A stretch of DNA of 43,561 bases, taken from assembly GCA_022340265.1 (NCBI GenBank), contig JAJDOH010000163.1, positions 1-43,561 on the forward strand. The letters are read 5' to 3'. This stretch comes from Deltaproteobacteria bacterium (lineage in GTDB: Bacteria > Desulfobacterota > DSM-4660 > Desulfatiglandales > Desulfatiglandaceae). The notes beneath the pieces are model-generated. The model had not been told where the DNA came from and ran no database searches. It worked only from the letters and a program-made list of their open reading frames with translations. This document shows positions 26,101-34,010 of the stretch, one piece after another; position 1 is the first letter of the stretch; each line of letters begins with the position of its first letter. Both the position numbers and the translations under genes were made by a program.

Positions 26101-26659
26101 GAATGTCTCCGGCATCGGCCAAATCGCTCAGTCTGGAAGCCACATTAATGGCTTCGCCTGTAACACCATGTGTTCCTTTTTCAGGGTTCACATCCGCCGT
26201 AACCGCCAGTCCGGTATTAATCCCACTATGCATGGATAGGACCCTGGCGACCTTGGTTTTATAGCGAGCGTTTAATGATTCGACGAAATGGTGAATCTCC
26301 CAGGCGGCTTGTATCGCTCTTATGGGATCGTCCTCGTGTGATCTGGGCACACCGAAGAGAGCCAGAAAGCCATCGCCGGCAAACCTTTCTATGAAACCGT
26401 CGAATTTTCTTATGATTGCCCTGGTTCCATCAAAAATATGGCTTGTGATTTCTTTGACGATCTCAGGGTCGTGCTTCTCCGTCATCGCGGTGTATCCACT
26501 GAGATCTGAGAAAAGAGCAGTGACCCGCTTTCGTTCAGGTTTTCGGATTGATAGGGTCTTCCCTGTTATTGACGATGCAGCAAGCTTGTTTCCGCATTCC
26601 TGACAGAACTTTGCATTTTCATGATTTTGATGCTGACATCTTGGGCATTTTATCATCAT
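23135..26659 (-). CDS. Zinc ribbon-adenylate cyclase-AAA ATPase-TPR protein
   Basis: A 1174-residue regulator. Residues 5-22 form a zinc ribbon (CPRC, CQEC). A class III cyclase domain follows (about 45-225), with metal-binding Asp52 in FSDLSGYT and Asp96 in RFAGDGFLALFG. Then an AAA/NACHT-like ATPase with P-loop GEPGVGKSRL (271-280) and Walker B IVMEDLQWAD (about 401-410). The C-terminal 500 residues look like TPR helices (for example NIALAFYNRGQYVDAIEYF). Such proteins make a cyclic nucleotide in response to a bound partner or signal. The start follows GGAAGG. It is first in the minus-strand operon with the isoprenoid synthase and radical SAM genes. Confidence 0.9.
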   Translation of the reverse strand: MMIKCPRCQHQNHENAKFCQECGNKLAASSITGKTLSIRKPERKRVTALFSDLSGYTAMTEKHDPEIVKEITSHIFDGTRAIIRKFDGFIERFAGDGFLALFGVPRSHEDDPIRAIQAAWEIHHFVESLNARYKTKVARVLSMHSGINTGLAVTADVNPEKGTHGVTGEAINVASRLSDLADAGDILVGEETYKASKGQFTFEILKPVKVKGKSETILLYKVLSKKTANDFGIRKMQVSSEMIGRDHELAKLELHVLKAVDGQGSVVNVLGEPGVGKSRLIAELRQRDVVNRVTFLEGRSISIGKNLSFHPIINLFKQWAKIKEEDAQAAASSKLEAAIHRACGDKKNEVFPFIAIMMGMRLAGKHFQRVEGIEGEALEKLILKNVRDLLIQATEFNPIVIVMEDLQWADTTSLELLESLFRVAQNHRVLFINVFRPGYWQGDDRKLEAFPEWLPGVDFTEIYIRPLDKQMGEVLINNILKIKGFQSKIKQKILDRSGGNPFFIEEIVRSFIDEGAIVRKDGAFEVTQKINNVMIPTTINDVLMARIDRLETQTRDLIKVASVIGRSFFDRILKEVADSINGVDDRLAYLKDAQFIRNHIRMEELEHMFKHALAQEAAYESTLIQQRKVLHRKVAQAIEKVFQRRIHEFYGMLAYHYSKGEDLGNAEKYMTKAGEEAMKVSASSEALSYLQEALKLYRDRHGEHADPGKIAMIEKNIALAFYNRGQYVDAIEYFDRALNYYWGKLPRHYISETYQFLLGFFHFLISLYLPFLKFKQTPTQSDNESVDLFFKKLKALAIVNPKRFFVESFHFYKRVTKFELSKFELGIGLFVGASTFFSFTGISFGLSRKVIEFAKNKVDRNDMKSFTVYDFSETLHHYLKGNWNQIKECDEDLMNKNLSIGDLYWASQHCFWHALPKLFQGKFEFTERITQKLNQFHETYENDLSMLLKYLLNTSMLLECRRLREAMAEVEKATEFGQRKCLDSSQIEMYSRKAYINVLMGEVDNAKISLDLADKVRKEIGTTPWQLVDFYRGQCEYNLFQLRECLSKGRKKETSLYQKKTNKSLKVFLKLTKKVAQYRVDSYRLTGVYCWLMSRQRKALRWWQRAIREGEHLEARIELSRTYFEMGERMFGPDSKYKRFGGFKAEEYLEKAKELFEEMNLQWDLDQLNRSDRG

Positions 26660-26698
26660 AATCCTTCCAAAATGAAAAAATTCATTTCAAAGCTAAAT

Positions 26699-26712
26699 CC
26701 GATGGACATCGG
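26699..26712. promoter_or_regulatory. Palindrome in the cyclase/kinase divergent region
   Basis: The 357-base gap between the cyclase (-) and receiver-kinase (+) genes contains no supportable gene. About 40 bases before the cyclase start is a perfect inverted repeat CCGATG-GA-CATCGG. It could be an operator for the cyclase operon, but it is short and only one copy was seen. Confidence 0.25.
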
Positions 26713-27016
26713 AACGATCCTCAAAAAGTACCCCATACTCTTTTTCTAAGTCAATTTTGATCCCATTTCAATATGTTTTATGCACGCCACAAATTTCCAT
26801 ATGGCAGCAAATAGTTGTGTTAACCGATGGAACTGATCACATCTCGATAAAACTCGATATCACCTGGGAATAGGTCCATGCCAAAAATGTGGATGAGCCG
26901 CAACTGAAAATTCTTGATCCGTGCCATCGGGTTCTGTTATCTTGGTATCGGCAATTTAGGTCGAGGCCAGACAGGTTCTTTTAAAAGCCCTTAAGCCGGT
27001 AAGGATTGTTTGTGTC

Positions 27017-28516
27017 ATGCAAAAAGTATTGGCGGTAGATAATGATCTGTTTTTCCTGGATTTCATCAGGGATCTTCTGGCGGAAGCCGGTTATGCTGTT
27101 GAAACTGCGGAAGACGGCCTTTCCGCCTTGCATGTCCTGGAAAGTTTCACGCCCGATATCATGCTCGTAGATCTCATCATGCCGAATATTGATGGCAAAA
27201 GGCTTTGCAAGATTTTAAGAAGGATGGAACATCTCAATCATACCCGTATCATCATTCTTTCAGCGGCCGCAAAAGAAGAATCGATCGATGCCGTTGCGCT
27301 GGGGGTCGAAAAAATCATTGCAAAAGGCCCTCTTCAGGTTATGGGCGAAAATATTCTAACGGTGTTGAAACAGGAAGCGGAACCGACCGCTTTTTCTACA
27401 GCAGTGGAGGTATTGACTGCCGACAATATTCGAGAGCGGGGCATCACGAGGGAACTACTTTCCACCAAAAAACATTTTGAGCTGATATTGGAACGTATGA
27501 CTGAAGGAGTATTGGAAATTACTGCTGGCGGAAAAATCGTTTATGCCAACCGGGTGGCCTGCCTGTTAACCGGGTTGCCGGAGGAAAAACTCCTGGGGCT
27601 GGATTTTCTTCAATTGTTTTCTCTGAAAGACCGCCTTTGGGTAGAGAAAAAAATGACAGAAATTCGCCGGGAAGAAGATGGGTCCATGGGAGAGGAAATT
27701 TTGGTCCTGACAAAATACCTGGTGATAATGGATTTGCTGGGAATAAAGGGAGATGAGGGAAAACGTATTGTTATTTTAAATGATGTGACCGAGCGAAAAA
27801 AGTTGGAGGAATCCATCATACGATCCGAGCGGCTGGCTGCAACCGGGCAACTGGCTGCTTCTATTGCTCATCAAATTAACTCTCCCCTTCAAGGGATTAC
27901 AGCTCTTTTAAGTGTTATGAAAGAATGCGGGGCCGATGATTCCGATTTTTCGGGAAATATACGTCTATTGGAAGGCGCTTTCGAGAGCATCAGAGAGACA
28001 GTCCGGAAACTTCTGGATTTAAACCGGCCCGGCCAGGCGGAAAAGCAATTGGTCAACATCCATGAAATTATAAGGGACACCGTGAGTCTGGTAGGGACAC
28101 ATCTTCGCCAAGCAGACATTAAAGCCCGTTTGAATTTTCACAAAGAATCGATTTATTTGAATGCCTCGCCTCAAGAATTGGCGCACGTTTTCCTGAATCT
28201 GATCAATAACGCCGTTGAGGCGATTTCTGCGGAGAAAGACAGAGCCATGGGCAAGTGCGGCGGAGAGATAACGATTGGAACGAAACAGGACAAAGATCTT
28301 CTTGTAATTGAAATATCAGATTCAGGGCCTGGGATTTCCGAGGATAATTTGAACCGCATATTCGATGCTTTTTATACAAAGAAAGGCAATTTGGGAATGG
28401 GGATCGGTCTCGCTGTTTGCAAGTCAGTCATAGAGAAACATGGTGGCGCCATTGAAGCCATCAAAAAGGCTGATTGCGGCGCTACCTTCAGGATCTCCCT
28501 CCCTCTGAAAAAATAA
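27017..28516 (+). CDS. Receiver-PAS-histidine kinase
   Basis: A 499-residue soluble kinase with receiver domain first. Residues 1-118 form a REC domain with phospho-acceptor Asp52 (LVDLIMPNIDG), then a PAS domain (about 152-262), HisKA with phospho-acceptor His285 in SIAHQINSPL, and a HATPase domain with NLINNAVEAI, DSGPGIS and MGIGLAVC. A receiver at the N-terminus suggests it is an intermediate in a phosphorelay, fed by another kinase. It is followed at once by a response regulator gene, its likely partner. It is transcribed away from the cyclase gene. Confidence 0.93.
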   Translation: MQKVLAVDNDLFFLDFIRDLLAEAGYAVETAEDGLSALHVLESFTPDIMLVDLIMPNIDGKRLCKILRRMEHLNHTRIIILSAAAKEESIDAVALGVEKIIAKGPLQVMGENILTVLKQEAEPTAFSTAVEVLTADNIRERGITRELLSTKKHFELILERMTEGVLEITAGGKIVYANRVACLLTGLPEEKLLGLDFLQLFSLKDRLWVEKKMTEIRREEDGSMGEEILVLTKYLVIMDLLGIKGDEGKRIVILNDVTERKKLEESIIRSERLAATGQLAASIAHQINSPLQGITALLSVMKECGADDSDFSGNIRLLEGAFESIRETVRKLLDLNRPGQAEKQLVNIHEIIRDTVSLVGTHLRQADIKARLNFHKESIYLNASPQELAHVFLNLINNAVEAISAEKDRAMGKCGGEITIGTKQDKDLLVIEISDSGPGISEDNLNRIFDAFYTKKGNLGMGIGLAVCKSVIEKHGGAIEAIKKADCGATFRISLPLKK

Positions 28517-28585
28517 AAATTTTTTGGTCACATGAGAAGCGTTTTCAGGGATTCAGTTGATGCCTTGCGAACAGGAGGGATCACA

Positions 28586-29068
28586 GTGAGAAAATACAAC
28601 ATTTTGCTTGTGGATGATGATTATTTCGTCCTCAACGGCATGGGCAAGTACCTATCCGGCAGAGGATATAACGTCACAACCGCTGATAGCGGCGAAAAGG
28701 CTTTGGAATTGTTGGAGAAAATGTTTTTTCACATGGTCATAACGGATCTGGCCATGGATGAGGTGGATGGAATCGGTGTATTGAAAAAAACCAAAGAATG
28801 CAACCCTGAAACAATGGTTATGATTCTAACGGGTTACGGAGATCTCAACTCAGCCATTGATGCCGTTCATCTGGATGCTGATGAATACATTTTGAAGCCA
28901 TGCGCTCCTAGTAAAATGGGGGCAAAGGTGTCGCGATGTCTTGAAAAATACGAATCGGCACAGAAACTAAAAATAGATAATGTCAATCTTGAGAAACGAC
29001 CTGTTCGCCCCTCTAAAAGGATTTATCGTTCGGATTGCATTGAGGATCTGAATGTCTCGGCCACCTGA
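28586..29068 (+). CDS. Single-domain response regulator
   Basis: A 160-residue receiver protein: acidic pocket LLVDDD (7-12), phospho-acceptor Asp54 in VITDLAMDEVDG, Thr in MILTGYGD, and Lys in YILKPCAP. No output domain follows, only a short basic tail. The GTG at 28586 is chosen because AGGAGG lies seven bases upstream; an ATG at 28532 lacks a binding site. It lies 69 bases after the receiver-kinase and overlaps the end of znuA by 46 bases on the opposite strand. Confidence 0.9.
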   Translation: MRKYNILLVDDDYFVLNGMGKYLSGRGYNVTTADSGEKALELLEKMFFHMVITDLAMDEVDGIGVLKKTKECNPETMVMILTGYGDLNSAIDAVHLDADEYILKPCAPSKMGAKVSRCLEKYESAQKLKIDNVNLEKRPVRPSKRIYRSDCIEDLNVSAT

Positions 29069-29943
29069 AGAAGGTTGTTTTTCCAGTCTTCCGCCAAAGG
29101 ATCTGCAAACATCACTTTCCCTCCAATGGCGCTGGCAATTGATTCAGCGCTTTTCTCTGAAAACTGGGGTTGGACAAAAATAACCTTGATGTTTTCCTGT
29201 TGGGCTTTTTGAATCAGTTCGAGGAGTTTTCGAGGGGATGGCTTTTTGCCTTCCAATTCGATGGGGATCTGCTCCAGCCCATAGGTTTTGGCGAAATAGC
29301 CCCAGGAAGGGTGGTAGACCATGAATTTGGCTTGATGGCCGGTTGTTTGTAAAATCCGTTTGATCTCACCATCCAAGACCTTCAGCTCATGGATAAATTT
29401 GCTGTAATTGGCGTCGTAAACGGTTCGGTTTTTCGGATCCGTATCTGTAAGAGCATCCAGAATATTCTTGGCCTGCAACATGACGAGGGGAGGGGAAAGC
29501 CATATATGGGGATCCTTTGTGTCGACGGTAGTTTCTTCAGGATCATGCAGGCTCTCATGATGTCTGTGTCCAGAAGCTTTCATGGGTATTTTGGTGATTC
29601 CCGATTGAGTTTCAACAATTCTCATGTGCGGGCTGGCTTCTGCAAATCTGGAAAGCCAGTTTTCTTCAAATGGCACGCCGATGGCGAAATAAATGCTGGC
29701 ATTTGAGAGGTTGACCATTTGACTGGGTTTGGGTTCGTAGGTTGCCGGATTAGCCCCCGGGAGCACCATAACGGAAACCTTCACCCTGTCGCCGCCGATC
29801 TTCTGGATGAAATATTTCTGGGGCAAAATGCTGGCAGCCACATGGATCTTTTTTTCAGCATAAAGCATCGAGGGGGCTGAAAGTGAAACCCCAATGAAGC
29901 ACAGGCAGATAGGCAGCAGCTGCGCCTTGAAAAAGTGGTTCAT
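29023..29943 (-). CDS. Zinc/manganese ABC transporter substrate-binding protein (ZnuA-like)
   Basis: A 306-residue cluster A-1 binding protein with a signal sequence (LLPICLCFIGVSLSAPSMLYA). Zinc-site features: His146 in DPHIWLSP, a His in VYHPSWGYF, and DPLAEDW near the C-terminus. The usual first ligand, in PxHxYEP, is Ala67 here (NPATYEPKP). A His-rich loop, GHRHHESLHD (125-134), is present, as in zinc binders. The gene is separated from znuB and znuC by 5.3 kb. AAGGAG precedes the start. Zn is most likely; Mn cannot be excluded. Confidence 0.88.
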   Translation of the reverse strand: MNHFFKAQLLPICLCFIGVSLSAPSMLYAEKKIHVAASILPQKYFIQKIGGDRVKVSVMVLPGANPATYEPKPSQMVNLSNASIYFAIGVPFEENWLSRFAEASPHMRIVETQSGITKIPMKASGHRHHESLHDPEETTVDTKDPHIWLSPPLVMLQAKNILDALTDTDPKNRTVYDANYSKFIHELKVLDGEIKRILQTTGHQAKFMVYHPSWGYFAKTYGLEQIPIELEGKKPSPRKLLELIQKAQQENIKVIFVQPQFSEKSAESIASAIGGKVMFADPLAEDWKNNLLQVAETFRSSMQSER

Positions 29944-29973
29944 TTCTTACTCCTTAACGAATCAGTAAGAGAA

Positions 29974-30013
29974 AGCGCCGCCGATATTGCCTGAACGGCG
30001 GGTCGGCGGCGCT
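29974..30013 (-). terminator. Rho-independent terminator downstream of the TRAP operon
   Basis: Read on the minus strand, an 11-base perfect stem (AGCGCCGCCGA with TCGGCGGCGCT) and an 18-base loop is followed by TTTCTCTT. It lies about 70 bases past the TRAP substrate-binding protein gene and just before znuA, which suggests that znuA is transcribed separately from the TRAP genes. Confidence 0.7.
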
Positions 30014-30084
30014 CGAAATAAATACTTTTGATAATACTCTTTAAGGGTCAAAAAACAGTTTTCTAAAAAGGGGCGTTTCAGCAC

Positions 30085-31188
30085 TTACCCTTTCAAGGAG
30101 TATTTCCCGAATATTTTGTCGTAGTAGGCTTTTTCAGAAATCGTAAACCAGGGGCCCACCTGATTCTGGAAGGCTTCAAAAGCGGCGGCCACCTTCTTGC
30201 TCTGAGCATCCTTGGCCGCTTCTTCCGCGACAACTTCTTTTGAAAGTTTCCGAAGGGCATCCATGACGCTATCGGGAAATTCCAGGAGCTGTACCTTGTG
30301 TTTGGTGATCAATTCCACGAGTGCCGCACCGTTCTGGGCGTCAAACTGGGCAAGGCACCAGATTTCGTTGTCCATACAGGCCGCATCAAGAATCGCCTGA
30401 AGATCTTTGGGCAGAGATTCATACGCTTTCTTGTTGAAGAAATATTCCAGATAGGTTCCCGGTTCATGCCAGCCCGGATAGTAATAATATTTGGCGGCCT
30501 GATAGAAGCCCATTCGATTATCATGAAGGGGGCCGACCCATTCGGTGGCATCAATAACGCCTCGTTCAAGGCTGGTGAAGATTTCACCGCCGGGGGTCAG
30601 CACCACGGTGGCACCGGCTTTGGCCAGGACCTTCCCCCCGAGCCCAGGAATCCGCATTTTGAGGCCTTTGAAATCTTCAATACTGTTGATTTTTTTGTTG
30701 AACCATCCACCCATCTGGACACCGGTAGAACCACCTGGCCTGGGAATGAGGTTGAAAGGTGCATAGGTTTCTTCCCACAGCTTCAGACCGTCGCCACCAT
30801 GGAACCATGCGGACATGCCCTGTGCGTTCATGCCGAAGGGAACGGCGGCAAACCATTGGGCGGCAGGGGTTTTCCCGGCCCAGTAGTAGCTGGCGCCACT
30901 GCCCATCTCGACGGTCCCGTTTGAAACCGCATCAAAAATGCCCAGCGGGGGAACGAGTTCGCCCCCGGCATACACATCTATGGTAAGGCGCCCGCCGGAC
31001 AGCTCACCAACCAGTTTGGCCAGGCGTTCACATCCTGTCTGCAACACCGGTAGGCCCGATGGCCAGGTGGTGACCATCTTCCATTTGTATTTCTTCTGGG
31101 CCAGTACCGCCGGCGCCTTGACAGCGGTGGCGGCGACGGCGGCTGCAGCACCGATGCCTGCTTTTTTCAAAAAGTCGCGTCTTTCCAT
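30085..31188 (-). CDS. TRAP transporter substrate-binding protein (DctP family)
   Basis: A 367-residue periplasmic protein that captures an organic anion for the TRAP permease. The N-terminus RRDFLKKAG followed by an Ala-rich stretch is a Tat-type signal. The mature part starts YKWKMVTTWPSG and has the DctP hallmarks MGSGASYYWAG, KGLKMRIPG and SLERGVIDATEWVGP. It belongs to the mannitol/chloroaromatic-type (FcbT1/TakP-like) group; the substrate, likely a carboxylate such as an oxo acid, is not certain. It follows the large permease by 64 bases; AGGAGGAGG precedes the start. Confidence 0.92.
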   Translation of the reverse strand: MERRDFLKKAGIGAAAAVAATAVKAPAVLAQKKYKWKMVTTWPSGLPVLQTGCERLAKLVGELSGGRLTIDVYAGGELVPPLGIFDAVSNGTVEMGSGASYYWAGKTPAAQWFAAVPFGMNAQGMSAWFHGGDGLKLWEETYAPFNLIPRPGGSTGVQMGGWFNKKINSIEDFKGLKMRIPGLGGKVLAKAGATVVLTPGGEIFTSLERGVIDATEWVGPLHDNRMGFYQAAKYYYYPGWHEPGTYLEYFFNKKAYESLPKDLQAILDAACMDNEIWCLAQFDAQNGAALVELITKHKVQLLEFPDSVMDALRKLSKEVVAEEAAKDAQSKKVAAAFEAFQNQVGPWFTISEKAYYDKIFGKYSLKG

Positions 31189-31252
31189 GAAAAACCTCCT
31201 CCTCTTGATGGGTTTACATTTGCGGTTGGAAGTTCAATTTGAAATTCCAAGC

Positions 31253-32578
31253 CTAGTTTGCAAAAACCACGCTGGGAAGCCAGGTGGCCAGCTGTGGGAA
31301 AAAGGCAACGATGGCCAGCCCGATCAGCTGAAATAACACAAAGGGAATAATACCACGATAAATATGCCCGGTGGAGATTTCAGGCGGTGTAACCGCCTTG
31401 AGGTAAAACAGGGAGAATCCGAATGGTGGCGTCATAAAGGACGTCTGCAGGTTGACCGCCAGGAGAATACAGAACCACACGGGGTCAAAACCGAATTCCA
31501 GCATGATGGGGGCCAGAACCGGTACATGGATAAACGTAATTTCAATGAAATCGAGGAAAAAACCAATGAAGAAGATGACGCCCATGACGATGGCCAGAAC
31601 GCCATACTTACCATGGGTTTCAGCCAGGGAACCGAGGAAGCCCCGAACCAGATGATCTCCTCCCAGGCCCCTGAATACCAGACCGAAAGCGGCGGCACCA
31701 CAAAGGATGATGAAGACCATGCAGGTCAGGTTGGTGGTTTGGAGCATCACCTGGCGCAACGTTTTGATGCTAAATTTTTTGCTGGCAATGGCAAGCAACG
31801 TAGCGCCCACGGCCCCAACGGCTGCAGCTTCTGTGGGAGAGGCGATTCCGGCGAAGATGGAACCCAGAACAGCCACCATGAGGAAAAGGGGTGGGAAGAG
31901 GGCTTTCCCTACTCGAGCGGCCAGTTCACCCCGTGTTATGGCATCCAGTTCGGCCTTAGGAATGGGAGGTGCAATGCCGGGTCTCAGGTTTGCCGCCAGC
32001 AGAATGTAGATGATATAGAGCGCGACCAGGAGGAGCCCGGGCAAGACCGCACCCATGAACAGGTCACCCACGGATACCCCCACAATGTCTCCGATAAGTA
32101 CGAGAACGATGCTGGGGGGAATGATTTGTCCCAGGGTTCCGGATGCGGAAACCGTGCCGCATGCCATCTCTTTCTGGTAGTTGCGTCTCAGCATGGTGGG
32201 TATCGCCAGAAGGCCCATGGTGACCACGGTGGCGCCTACGATCCCTGTGGAAGCACCCAACAGTGCTCCTACCACCACCACGGAAATGGCCAGTCCCCCC
32301 TTGAGACGGCCGAAAAGGATGGCCATGGTGTCCAGCAGTTTTTCAGCCAGGCCCGAACGTTCCAGCATGACTCCCATGAACACAAAAAGAGGGACGGCAA
32401 TGAGGGTGACGTTGGTCATACGACCATAAATGCGAAGGGGAAGCAGATCAAAAAAAGACCATCCGAAACCGATGAGGCCAAAGAAAAGTGCCGTTCCCAG
32501 CAGTGTGAAAGCAACGGGAAAACCGGCCATCAGCAGAACGGTCAGTGCCAGAAACATCCAAGCCGGCAAGTATTCCAT
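31253..32578 (-). CDS. TRAP transporter large permease (DctM)
   Basis: A 441-residue membrane protein with about a dozen hydrophobic segments, the ion-coupled translocating subunit of the TRAP transporter. DctM motifs include GGLAISVVVVGALLGASTGI, SGTLGQIIPPSIVLVLIGD and FGLVFRGLGGD. Its start immediately follows the stop of the small permease (TAAATG), so the two are translated together. Confidence 0.93.
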   Translation of the reverse strand: MEYLPAWMFLALTVLLMAGFPVAFTLLGTALFFGLIGFGWSFFDLLPLRIYGRMTNVTLIAVPLFVFMGVMLERSGLAEKLLDTMAILFGRLKGGLAISVVVVGALLGASTGIVGATVVTMGLLAIPTMLRRNYQKEMACGTVSASGTLGQIIPPSIVLVLIGDIVGVSVGDLFMGAVLPGLLLVALYIIYILLAANLRPGIAPPIPKAELDAITRGELAARVGKALFPPLFLMVAVLGSIFAGIASPTEAAAVGAVGATLLAIASKKFSIKTLRQVMLQTTNLTCMVFIILCGAAAFGLVFRGLGGDHLVRGFLGSLAETHGKYGVLAIVMGVIFFIGFFLDFIEITFIHVPVLAPIMLEFGFDPVWFCILLAVNLQTSFMTPPFGFSLFYLKAVTPPEISTGHIYRGIIPFVLFQLIGLAIVAFFPQLATWLPSVVFAN

Positions 32579-33109
32579 TTAGGATGCTTCCTCCTTAGGT
32601 GTTTCCAGGCCGACCAATTGAAGTAAACTATGTAGGCCCAGGGAGAGCCCTTGCAGAGTGAGAAGAATGAATCCCACGGTGATGGTTCCCTTAACCAGGA
32701 ATCGGTAAGGAATACCGCCCGGATCCGGAGAGCCTTCCATGATGGCCCAGGAATTGTGGGTAAATTTCCAGGAGGTGATGATGACCATGAGGCAACCGGG
32801 AAGCATGAAGCAGAAGACCCCTATAATATTAATCCAGGCGCGTCCTTTGGGGCCCAGGCGTTGATAGATGATATCCACACGGACATGACCGTCGTGAAGC
32901 AGCGTGTATCCAGCGCCCATGAGGAAAATAAATGCGAACAGTTGCCATTCCAATTCCTGGGTGAAAACGTAGCTGGAGTTGAGCAGATACCGCATGACCA
33001 CGTCCACAAAGACGACTGCCACCAGTCCAGTGGTCACCCAGGCCACGCCTCGGCCCACCCGTTCATTGATCCAATCAATAACACGGCAAAATTTCATGAT
33101 GACGTTCAT
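32579..33109 (-). CDS. TRAP transporter small permease (DctQ)
   Basis: A 176-residue protein with four hydrophobic segments, the small TRAP subunit that partners DctM. Typical cues are VVFVDVVMRYLLNSSYVFTQE and MGAGYTLLHDGHVRVDIIYQ. First gene of the operon dctQ-dctM-dctP on the minus strand, and it ends directly at the dctM start. Confidence 0.9.
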   Translation of the reverse strand: MNVIMKFCRVIDWINERVGRGVAWVTTGLVAVVFVDVVMRYLLNSSYVFTQELEWQLFAFIFLMGAGYTLLHDGHVRVDIIYQRLGPKGRAWINIIGVFCFMLPGCLMVIITSWKFTHNSWAIMEGSPDPGGIPYRFLVKGTITVGFILLTLQGLSLGLHSLLQLVGLETPKEEAS

Positions 33110-33235
33110 CGCTTAATACCCCAGCAAATAAAGTGTTTCACAGCACAACAACGTGCCGGTCTTTCTATGGATTCAGATAACTATAGGAAAAAGCAACAAA
33201 GGGGTCAAGCGGTAAAATGGCATTGGGGGTAGTTG

Positions 33236-33631
33236 CTAACTTTGCCTGAGGGATTGATGAATTTTCGTGTGGTTATCGAGGAGCGAAAAAAGCTGTTCGT
33301 TGGGTATGTCTCTGGTGATATTTCCTAGAATTCCATATCCTTCGGCCTTTTCGTGTATTTCCGCGTCTGAAAGGTCTGTGATGGTAATAACCGATGACAT
33401 GGGCGAGGCCATGACAAAGGTTCTCACAACTTTAATGGGGTCAAGTTTTTCCACACCAAGACCCACAAAGAGCAAGTCAAAAGAGGTGCCATTCAAGGCC
33501 TCGAGGGCTTCATCACGGGTTGAGAATCGAATCACCTTGAGGTTCCTGTTTAGAAATGCCTGCTCGATCTTATAGATGACAGTCGGATCGTTTTCGAACA
33601 GCAGCACTTTTGTTTCTGTTTCCTGGCTCAC
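33236..33631 (-). CDS. Pseudo-receiver domain protein
   Basis: A 131-residue protein with the alternating beta/alpha pattern of a response regulator receiver, but the key residues are altered. The acidic pair is END at about 13-15, the phospho-acceptor position is Gly57 (DLLFVGLGVEKLDP where the family has Asp), Thr84 is kept, and the conserved Lys is replaced in NITRDIP. It therefore should not be phosphorylated in the usual way and may act by binding a partner. The GTG start is set by GGGAGG upstream. Neighbours are the small membrane protein and the TRAP genes. Confidence 0.75.
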   Translation of the reverse strand: MSQETETKVLLFENDPTVIYKIEQAFLNRNLKVIRFSTRDEALEALNGTSFDLLFVGLGVEKLDPIKVVRTFVMASPMSSVITITDLSDAEIHEKAEGYGILGNITRDIPNEQLFSLLDNHTKIHQSLRQS

Positions 33632-33687
33632 GATTTACCTCCCAAAGTTCAAAACAGTGAATAGCTATTGCCTGTTTTCAGTAAATT

Positions 33688-33987
33688 TCAATCTCTTTTT
33701 ACGAAAAAACCTATTACAGCGAGTAAAAGAACGGCAAAACCAAATCCAAAATAAAGCCATGGAAAATAGGGTGAGTGTTTGGTCCCCTCTTCCAATATAT
33801 ATGTTCTGTCAAATACATAGGCCCAGTACAAGGCAAAACAATAATTTATCAGGAGCGCAGACTTTGCGCTCCCGAAAATAAGGGCTAGAGTGCTCAGTGT
33901 CAGCAGCAAAATGATTTGATAAAATGGCGCACAGAAATTGACGTTGGCAATGTAGTCAAGATTACCCGAAGTAATGAATTCCAGCAT
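33688..33987 (-). CDS. Small membrane protein, hypothetical
   Basis: A 99-residue protein with about three hydrophobic segments (residues 23-41, 44-58 and 76-96) and no motif I recognise. TAGGAGG is well placed before the ATG. It is 56 bases upstream of the pseudo-receiver gene on the same strand, and the two may form a pair. Confidence 0.7.
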   Translation of the reverse strand: MLEFITSGNLDYIANVNFCAPFYQIILLLTLSTLALIFGSAKSALLINYCFALYWAYVFDRTYILEEGTKHSPYFPWLYFGFGFAVLLLAVIGFFVKRD

Positions 33988-34010
33988 GCTGACCTCCTAA
34001 ATCGCCCTTT

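Larger units (their letters stand above)
16828..26700. other. AT-richer accessory block (possible horizontally acquired region)
   Basis: Sequence from about 16.8 to 26.7 kb is visibly richer in A and T than the flanks (for example 17701-17820 compared with 10021-10080). It contains six genes not typical of a core neighbourhood: radical SAM, C25 protease, small peptide, SPASM-like radical SAM, isoprenoid synthase and giant cyclase. I found no integrase, direct repeats or tRNA at the edges, so the boundaries are placed by composition and gene content only. Acquisition by transfer is inferred. Confidence 0.45.

Noticed and set aside
31364..32626. A 420-codon open frame on the plus strand opposite dctM
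   Set aside because: It is a shadow of the DctM gene; its product is rich in Gln, Gly, His and Asp with no domain, while the minus strand encodes a clear TRAP permease.
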